Of a stretch of 64,000 bases of DNA, positions 58,531 through 64,000 are shown in pieces. The notes below the pieces were generated by a model, which saw only the letters and a list, made by a program, of their open reading frames with translations, was not told the origin of the DNA and ran no database searches. This DNA is from Caballeronia megalochromosomata. GTDB taxonomy: Bacteria > Pseudomonadota > Gammaproteobacteria > Burkholderiales > Burkholderiaceae. The translations under genes and the position numbers were made by a program. The stretch is from assembly GCA_001580565.1 (NCBI GenBank), contig LRBF01000229.1, positions 62,001 through 126,000 on the forward strand, written 5' to 3'. Each line of letters starts with the position of its first letter. Position 1 is the first letter of the stretch.

Positions 58531-60426
58531 ATGCAATTTCATCTGAACGGTTTCCGTGCCGGCGATCCGATGATCGAACCGGCGGCCGAGGGCGCGCCTC
58601 GGGTCGACATGCCCGATACGGTCGACGTGCTCATCGTCGGAAGCGGACCGGCGGGACTCGTACTGGCGGCGCAACTCTCGCAATTTCCGGAGATCAGAAC
58701 GCGCATCGTCGAACGCCGCAGCGGTCCGTTGCGCATGGGACAGGCGGACGGTGTCGCGTGCCGCACCGTCGAGATGTTCAATGCATTCGGGCTGAGCGAT
58801 CGGCTTTTGCGCGAAGCCTACTGGGTCAATGAAACGGTCTTCTGGCGGCCCGATGCAAATGATCGCGACGCCATCAAGCGTACGGGTCGTGTTCAGGATA
58901 CCGAAACAGGCATGTCGGAGTTTCCGCATGTCATCGTCAATCAGGCGCGTGTACAGGACTATCTGCTCGATGTGATGCGTCGCTCCGCCGAGCGCATCGA
59001 GCCGGACTACGATCTCGAAGCCGTCGACATTCAGCGCGACGACGCCCACGAATTTCCGGTGCGCGTCACGCTACGCCGCACCGATGCAGCGCGGCTCGAC
59101 GAGCACGTGACCGTGCGCGCGCGCTATGTCGTCGGCTGCGACGGCGCCCGCAGCAGCGTGCGCACGGCCATCGGACAAACGCTGCGCGGCGATGCGGCCA
59201 ATCATGCGTGGGGCGTGATGGATGCGCTCGCCGTCACCGACTTTCCGGACATTCGCCTCAAAGCGGCGATCCAGTCGGCGAGCAAGGGCAATCTGCTCAT
59301 CATTCCGCGTGAGGGCGGCTATCTGGTGCGCTTTTACGTCGATCTCGGCGAGGTCACGCCGGAGAACCGCGACGGCATCAAGCAGATTTCCGTCGATCGC
59401 ATCATCGAGACGGCTCAGCACATCCTGCATCCGTATTCGCTCGACGTGAAAGAGGTCGCGTGGTTCTCGGTCTACGAAGTGGGACAGCGCCTGACCGACC
59501 GCTTCGACGACGCGCGCACTGCAGACGGAACATCGCGCGATCCTCGCGTGTTCATCGCCGGCGATGCCTGCCATACGCATAGCGCGAAAGCCGGCCAGGG
59601 CATGAACGTGTCCATGCAGGACGGCTTCAATCTCGGCTGGAAACTCGGCGCGGTGCTGCAGGGACGCAGCGACGCAAGCCTGTTGCGCACGTATTCGGAT
59701 GAGCGTCAGCCCATCGCGAAAGAGTTGATCGATTTCGACAAGGAATGGTCGGCGATGATGGCCGCGCCGCCCAAGGATCCGAACCGGCCGGAAGCTGGCG
59801 GCGTCGATCCCGCGGAACTTCAGGCGTATTTCGTGCGCGCGGGCCGCTATACCGCCGGCCTCGCGACCCATTACCGGCCAGGCGTGCTGACGGGTGAAAC
59901 GACGCATCAACCACTTGCCCGGGGCTTTACGATCGGGACGCGCTTTCATTCATCGCCCGTGGTTCGCATCGCGGATGCCAAGCCCGCTCATCTCGGACAC
60001 GCGGCACGCGCGGACGGCCGCTGGCGTCTGTATGCGTTCTCGGATGCGAAGCGCGTCGCGCTCCAGGCGCTGTGCGAGCATCTCGCCACGTCGCCCGCTT
60101 CCGTCTTGCGACTCGTCACGCCCCCGGATGCCGATATCGACAGCGTGCTCGATTTTCGCGCGGTGCTGCAGCAGCCTCATCGCGAAGTGCGGCTCGAAGA
60201 CCTGCCTGCGCTCCTGCTTCCGCGCAAGGGACGCTTCGGTCTGATCGACTACGAGAAGGCATTTACGAACGATGCAGCGACTGATATCTTCGACGAGCGC
60301 GGCGTCGATCGCGAACGGGGCGCGCTCGTGATCGTGCGCCCGGATCAATACGTCGCCCACGTTCTGCCACTGGATGCATACGCGGAACTGGCCGCGTTCT
60401 TCCGGCCGATCCTGCGCATGCCCTAA
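58531..60426 (+). CDS. mobA: 3-hydroxybenzoate 4-monooxygenase (phenol hydroxylase family)
   Basis: 631 residues from ATG 58531 with GGAGAA upstream. GSGPAGLVLAAQL is the FAD dinucleotide motif, CRTVEMFNAFGL and a DG motif (VGCDGARSSVR) follow, and GDACHTHSAKAGQGMNVSMQDGFNLGWKL is the second FAD-binding site; a thioredoxin-like C-terminal domain ends the protein, as in Comamonas MobA (639 residues). It hydroxylates 3-hydroxybenzoate to protocatechuate using NADPH and O2. A phenol 2-monooxygenase function is the alternative. The adjacent MarR gene supports MobA. Confidence 0.85.
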   Translation: MQFHLNGFRAGDPMIEPAAEGAPRVDMPDTVDVLIVGSGPAGLVLAAQLSQFPEIRTRIVERRSGPLRMGQADGVACRTVEMFNAFGLSDRLLREAYWVNETVFWRPDANDRDAIKRTGRVQDTETGMSEFPHVIVNQARVQDYLLDVMRRSAERIEPDYDLEAVDIQRDDAHEFPVRVTLRRTDAARLDEHVTVRARYVVGCDGARSSVRTAIGQTLRGDAANHAWGVMDALAVTDFPDIRLKAAIQSASKGNLLIIPREGGYLVRFYVDLGEVTPENRDGIKQISVDRIIETAQHILHPYSLDVKEVAWFSVYEVGQRLTDRFDDARTADGTSRDPRVFIAGDACHTHSAKAGQGMNVSMQDGFNLGWKLGAVLQGRSDASLLRTYSDERQPIAKELIDFDKEWSAMMAAPPKDPNRPEAGGVDPAELQAYFVRAGRYTAGLATHYRPGVLTGETTHQPLARGFTIGTRFHSSPVVRIADAKPAHLGHAARADGRWRLYAFSDAKRVALQALCEHLATSPASVLRLVTPPDADIDSVLDFRAVLQQPHREVRLEDLPALLLPRKGRFGLIDYEKAFTNDAATDIFDERGVDRERGALVIVRPDQYVAHVLPLDAYAELAAFFRPILRMP

Positions 60427-60446
60427 CCCACTCCGATACTGCGAAA

Positions 60447-60887
60447 TTGCCGATCAAAAAAGACGAGCCCGAGGTGCGCTCGATATTCACGGGCAGCCTC
60501 GTGCGCCGCGCCCAGCAACGCCACGTAGCGGTATGGCTCAGCGAAGTCTCCGCGGAAATCACGAGCGTCCAGTACGCGGCGCTCGAGATTTTGCAAAAGA
60601 CGCCCGGCGTCAATCAAAGACAACTCGGCGACGAACTCGACGTGGACCGTTCGACGATCGCCGATCTCGTCGCGCGAATGGTGCGCAACGGCCTGATCGA
60701 GCGGTCCGACGATCCTGTCGACAAGCGCAGTTATGTGCTGTTCCTCACCGCGGCCGGCAAGACGCAGCTCGCCGCCTTGCGCCCGCGAGTCGAAGAGGTC
60801 GAGCGTATCCTCACGACGCGACTCACGGCGCGAGAATGCACGGAGTTGCAGCGGCTGCTTGCGGCGCTCCTGCCGCAGCGGGACTAG
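60447..60887 (+). CDS. MarR-family regulator (MobR-like)
   Basis: 146 residues from TTG 60447. The winged helix reads [47 protein letters not shown], typical of MarR proteins that respond to aromatic acids. In Comamonas a MarR protein, MobR, represses mobA; here the regulator is 20 bp downstream of mobA and likely does the same. The TTG start has no strong ribosome site, so translation may be coupled to mobA. Confidence 0.82.
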   Translation: MPIKKDEPEVRSIFTGSLVRRAQQRHVAVWLSEVSAEITSVQYAALEILQKTPGVNQRQLGDELDVDRSTIADLVARMVRNGLIERSDDPVDKRSYVLFLTAAGKTQLAALRPRVEEVERILTTRLTARECTELQRLLAALLPQRD

Positions 60888-61201
60888 TGCGGGCCGCTTT
60901 TCATCGGACCCCGGCTGGTTCGCCCGCCCGCGCCGGGACGCGTTGCGTTGTCACGCGTGCCCGATGAATCGCGGAAATTCGGCCGGCCGGCCGGGCCGTG
61001 ATCTTCGCAGATCGTCGATATCGCGTGTTTGAAAAGCACCTGCGATCCACTGCTCGAATTGAGGTAGACCATGTAGGTGTCGAAAGACTGAATGTGACCG
61101 GTCAGCTTGATTCCGTTGACCAGAAAGATCGCGACGCGTTTGCGCTCTTTCCTGAGTGCGTTCAGAAAATCGCCTTGAATACCGGGAAGACTGGTGGACA
61201 T
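60884..61201 (-). CDS. Hfq paralogue with basic tail
   Basis: 105 residues. The Sm1 and Sm2 motifs are clear: [39 protein letters not shown] and FKHAIST. Compared with E. coli Hfq, the proximal Gln (Q8) and Lys56/His57 are kept, but Tyr55 is Phe, and on the distal face Tyr25 is Phe and Gln33 is Thr. The C-terminal 40 residues (Gly/Arg/Pro-rich) are disordered. The ordinary Hfq is expected elsewhere near miaA/hflX; this copy has different neighbours, so it is a second, specialised RNA chaperone. It overlaps the end of the MarR gene by 4 bp, convergent. Confidence 0.85.
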   Translation of the reverse strand: MSTSLPGIQGDFLNALRKERKRVAIFLVNGIKLTGHIQSFDTYMVYLNSSSGSQVLFKHAISTICEDHGPAGRPNFRDSSGTRDNATRPGAGGRTSRGPMKSGPH

Positions 61202-61671
61202 TGATGACCCATGTTGAACCGTACAAGGACCGGTAGCCGACGAAATTCCTGGTCGGCGGAGCCTGGCTCCCTGTTCAGCGTGTATTTGCTCGATAAGCCA
61301 TTATCGCCTTTCCGGCGCAACCGTCACCGAAAAAGAAAACCTCGCTGTGTCGAAAAGGCAAAGGCGCGCGCGAGATGGCATCCGCCACGGCGGACTATTC
61401 GGCAATTTCTTAAAAAATAGAACGCTCGTATCTTACGTTTCGCCAACGGATTTTTCCAGCACGGAAAGCGAGCCATCGCCGGCTTGCCCGGACGTCTGAC
61501 CGTCGCTTTACATCCATGACATTGCCACTACACTTCATAGTTGCGGCGACGAATCGGCTTGCCGCAGTCCCAAACCTCCTGAGAAGTCACCAGACGAAAA
61601 GACAGTGCGGTCACTCGTCGCGCGCACCGTTGGTATTGAAAACCTGTCTCGCGGAACTGGAGGACGCAATC
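61202..61671. other. 470-bp intergenic region with a promoter
   Basis: Between the leftward hfq-like gene and the rightward small gene. TTTACA (61507-61512), 16 bp, TACACT (61529-61534) form a fair sigma70 promoter for the gene at 61672, giving a long 5' leader of about 130 nt. An A/T-rich stretch at 61390-61440 may hold the hfq-like promoter. Small ORFs here have no support. Confidence 0.45.
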
Positions 61672-61968
61672 ATGCAAACCGTTCTAAGAAGATATTCCGG
61701 AAAAGGCGCCAGGGAACTGTTCGACTTGCTCAAGGAGCGCAATGCGGACGTCGAAGCATTCATGGGTCAAGTCAAAGGCCTGGTTTCGTACACGCTCGTG
61801 CATAGCGGCGATGGCGGATTCTCCGTCACCGTTTGTCAGGACAGGGCAGGAATCGAAGAGAGCGTGCAAAAAGCCAGGGACTTCATCGCGAAAAACGCCG
61901 GAGACATTGGTGCGGCTGCGCCGGAAGTGACGGAAGGGGCCGCCATTGTCCACGTAAATAGAAGCTAG
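61672..61968 (+). CDS. small protein, possible ABM-like fold
   Basis: 98 residues from ATG 61672 with a strong GGAGG. The pattern (beta-alpha-beta: VLRRYSGKGARELFDLL, VEAFMGQVKGLVSYTLVHSGDGGFSVTVCQD, then a helix) resembles dimeric ferredoxin-like ABM monooxygenases, but no cofactor or catalytic residues are evident. It stands alone with a long leader. Function unknown. Confidence 0.65.
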   Translation: MQTVLRRYSGKGARELFDLLKERNADVEAFMGQVKGLVSYTLVHSGDGGFSVTVCQDRAGIEESVQKARDFIAKNAGDIGAAAPEVTEGAAIVHVNRS

Positions 61969-62003
61969 GAAAACGAAGCTTTTCTTCAGGGGACTACCGT
62001 TCG

Positions 62004-62237
62004 TCAGACGCGAGACGGCGCATCGGGCGTCGCTCGCGCGACGAACGCGATGCAGCGATCACGCGGCATCGTCAGCCGGTCGTGATGCAGGCACAACCGG
62101 CTTTCGCCCACGCTCGCGCCGTACGCCGAGCCCAACGATGCAAGCCCGCCGATGCGCTTTTCGAGCAGCGCCCGGTCGTCGGCCCAATGGGCGCATCGTG
62201 CGCATTCGGGCTCGCCCGCGCGAGGCGCGGAACTCAT
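62004..62237 (-). CDS. small Cys-rich protein coupled to YeiH-like gene
   Basis: 77 residues. ATG 62237 overlaps the upstream YeiH-like stop by ATGA. It has CARCAHW (12-18), then LCLHHDRL and DRCIAF, giving four Cys and several His that could bind zinc or iron-sulfur. No family was recognised. Translational coupling implies a function linked to the membrane protein, for example sulfur sensing or assembly. Confidence 0.65.
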   Translation of the reverse strand: MSSAPRAGEPECARCAHWADDRALLEKRIGGLASLGSAYGASVGESRLCLHHDRLTMPRDRCIAFVARATPDAPSRV

Positions 62238-63646
62238 TGCCCGAGCGCCGACCAGTACGGCGCGAAGAGATGCACCGACAGCAGATAGCCGATAACGACG
62301 TTCACCGCGACGCCCGCCGTGAAGGCCGCGAGCGGCCTCGCGCCCGTTCCGGCGAGCGTCGAGAAGCGCGTCGTCAGCCCGATGCTCAGGAAGCAGAACG
62401 TGAAGGCCCAGGTGCGCAACGCGACGATCGGCGCGACGAACGCGGGCGTCACGACGCTGCGATAGTCCGCGAGCGTGTAGTGCGACGCGATCCACGTGAC
62501 GATCGCCGAAGCGACGACGAAGCCAATCACGAATTTCGGAAAGCGCGTCCAGATTTCGCGCGCGCTCGGCTTCGCCTGCACACCGTCGGCGCCGCGGTCC
62601 CAGCGCGTGGTCGCGATGATCGCCAGCACGAAGGCCCAGATGCCGATCCAGATATCGCGCCCGACGACCTTCATCAACACGAAGGCCTGCAGCGATGCAT
62701 CCGGCGCGCCGGCCACGACGCCGGGCGCATGCCGCGCGAAATCGCCGTACGCCTGCGCGGCGGCGATGCCGGCGGCATCGGCGAATTCGGAGGTGCCGAT
62801 CCACGCGCCCGCGACGCCCGTTGGCAGGCCGAGCGCGCGCGAGACGGCGGGCAGCGCGAACACCATGACGATCGCCCACACGACCACCAGCGTGATCGCC
62901 ACCGACGCCTGTTCGCGCCGCGCCCGCACGGCGCCCGCGATTGCGATCGCCGCCGACACCCCGCAGACCGCGCCGCCCACGCCCAGCACCGCGGCGAAGC
63001 GCTTGTCGATGGCGAGCGTGCGCGCCACGCCATAGATCACGAAGAAGGTCACGAGCGACACGATGGTCGCCTGTCCGATCGCGACCGGTCCCGCCCACAC
63101 GATCAGCGTGAGCGGCAGCGTCGCGCCGAGCAGCACGATGCCGACCTTGATGTAGAACTCGACGCGCAACGCCGGCGCGAGCCACGCGGGCAAGCCGAAC
63201 AGGTTCGACACAATCAGCCCGAGCGCCAGCGCGATCAGCGGCGGTTCGAGGTTATACCGGCTCGCCTGCGCCCATGCGCCCGCCGCGAAGATGAGCGCCG
63301 AAACGACGAAGACGACGAGAAAGCCCGCGAGAAACTTCCCGACAGGCAGGCCCAGCGCGGCGATGGCAACCGAAAACACGGCCGCGAACGCGACGAACAG
63401 CGCGACATAACTGCTCGCATGCCTGCCGAGATCGCCCGCGAGCTGGCCGAAGCCCGACCATTTCGCCGGCGCGACAGCCAGCCATTTGATGCTGCCGCCC
63501 GAGGCGAACAGCGCATACGCGACGATGATCGCGAAGAGGCCGATGGCGACCGCCCACCAGTCCTCCGAGCCGAACGGCCTGCGTGCCTCGCTCAACGGTG
63601 CGGCGTCGGCCGCGACGGCGTCGCCGGCTATCGATCTGTTGCTCAT
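62234..63646 (-). CDS. YeiH/UPF0324-family membrane protein (putative sulfate exporter)
   Basis: 470 residues with about 11 helices. It shows GLPVGKFLAGFLVVFV, LGLIVSNLFGLPAWLAPALRVEFYIKVGIVLLGATLP, GVGGAVCGVSAAIAIAG and FLSIGLTTRFSTLAGTGARPLAAFTAG, the conserved UPF0324 blocks. It is longer than E. coli YeiH (349) by an N-terminal part of about 110 residues. The family is annotated as a putative sulfate exporter without firm proof. It is divergent from a gene of the SfnB/acyl-CoA dehydrogenase type, so a sulfur connection is plausible. Confidence 0.85.
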   Translation of the reverse strand: MSNRSIAGDAVAADAAPLSEARRPFGSEDWWAVAIGLFAIIVAYALFASGGSIKWLAVAPAKWSGFGQLAGDLGRHASSYVALFVAFAAVFSVAIAALGLPVGKFLAGFLVVFVVSALIFAAGAWAQASRYNLEPPLIALALGLIVSNLFGLPAWLAPALRVEFYIKVGIVLLGATLPLTLIVWAGPVAIGQATIVSLVTFFVIYGVARTLAIDKRFAAVLGVGGAVCGVSAAIAIAGAVRARREQASVAITLVVVWAIVMVFALPAVSRALGLPTGVAGAWIGTSEFADAAGIAAAQAYGDFARHAPGVVAGAPDASLQAFVLMKVVGRDIWIGIWAFVLAIIATTRWDRGADGVQAKPSAREIWTRFPKFVIGFVVASAIVTWIASHYTLADYRSVVTPAFVAPIVALRTWAFTFCFLSIGLTTRFSTLAGTGARPLAAFTAGVAVNVVIGYLLSVHLFAPYWSALGQ

Positions 63647-63852
63647 CGCTTTCCCCCTGTGTGCGCTGCGGGTAACGCTTCAGTATGAAATCCTCTGCCG
63701 CGCGGCGGAAATGACTTTTTTGTCTTTCGATATAGCCATCGATCATGCTGGCTCGTTGCTTCGCGCCAGTGAGGCGCAAAGCAGTTATCGTTGATGACGC
63801 GCGGCGAGCGTACAACGCACCGGCGAAACCGTCACGATCAGGAGATAGCGCA

Positions 63853-64000
63853 ATGAGTCGCACCGAAGACGCCACCTGGCTCGAACCGCTGAACGCGGTC
63901 CTGCATGAATGGGCAAAGACCGCCGCCGCGCGCGACAAATCCGGTGGCACCGCCTTTCACGAGCGCCGCCTTCTGCGCGAGAGCGGCCTGCTCAGGCTTT
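63853..64000 (+). CDS. acyl-CoA dehydrogenase-like (SfnB/DszC type), 5' end
   Basis: Only 49 residues are visible: after WLEPLNAVLHEWAKTAAARDKSGGTAFHERRLLRESGLL the window ends. This start is typical of FMN/FAD monooxygenases of the acyl-CoA dehydrogenase fold linked to dimethylsulfone and sulfonate use. The ATG at 63853 has AGGAGA 8 bp upstream. The intergenic region (63647-63852) with the YeiH-like gene should hold both promoters. Confidence 0.6.
   Translation, partial: MSRTEDATWLEPLNAVLHEWAKTAAARDKSGGTAFHERRLLRESGLLRL

Overview
The DNA is GC-rich and has the dense operons, GcvA-type LysR regulators, OmpC-like porins with a C-terminal Phe, and hydantoinase, glucarate and 3-hydroxybenzoate catabolic genes typical of Burkholderiaceae (Burkholderia, Paraburkholderia or Caballeronia). 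The assignment rests on gene content and style, not on a search.

Region 1 (1 to about 16,200) is the right part of a lambdoid-organised prophage that continues beyond the left edge. A large serine integrase lies at its right end (14393-16156). A rightward early operon (10565-14396) encodes an RNA-polymerase alpha-CTD-like protein, a YqaJ exonuclease, a RecT annealase and small proteins. A leftward early operon (9685 to 5411) encodes O-like and P-like replication proteins, a stand-alone DnaB N-terminal domain, RusA and a probable Q-type antiterminator. The late genes start at the far left with an HNH endonuclease, behind a promoter/terminator pair that resembles lambda pR'/tR'. Between Q and that late promoter sit accessory (moron) genes: a secreted protein and a two-gene DUF262 plus OLD-like ATPase/TOPRIM module, which is the best candidate here for an undescribed anti-phage system. 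The prophage interrupts an MFS transporter gene, of which only the first 87 codons remain at 16208-16471.

Region 2 (16.5-30.6 kb) is catabolic: an N-carbamoylsarcosine amidohydrolase, an AraC regulator, two SDRs, an NTF2-like protein, a cupin, a porin, an MFS transporter and both subunits of an ATP-dependent hydantoinase, then a LysR regulator and a second porin. The hydantoinase and carbamoylsarcosine amidase together suggest use of N-methylhydantoin or creatinine-like compounds.

Region 3 (30.7-42.8 kb) holds a TetR-controlled RND efflux operon, an ArsR-Acr3-ArsH arsenic operon behind a perfect 12+4+12 palindrome, a ClC channel, a sulfate-type binding protein and a small hydrolase. Region 4 (42.9-49.8 kb) is a GntR-linked operon of an AprA-like flavoprotein, a ferredoxin, a full ABC importer of the nitrate/sulfonate type and a HEAT-repeat protein, with no function I can name.

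Region 5 (49.8-58.4 kb) is hydroxy-acid catabolism: D-tartrate dehydratase with a LysR regulator, hydroxyaspartate-type ammonia-lyase with a YheO-type regulator and a YbaK protein, then glucarate dehydratase and transporter divergent from a LacI regulator with a clear operator. Region 6 (58.5-64 kb) holds 3-hydroxybenzoate 4-monooxygenase with a MarR regulator, a divergent Hfq paralogue, a small conserved-looking protein, a YeiH-type membrane protein coupled to a Cys-rich small protein, and the start of an acyl-CoA-dehydrogenase-like gene.
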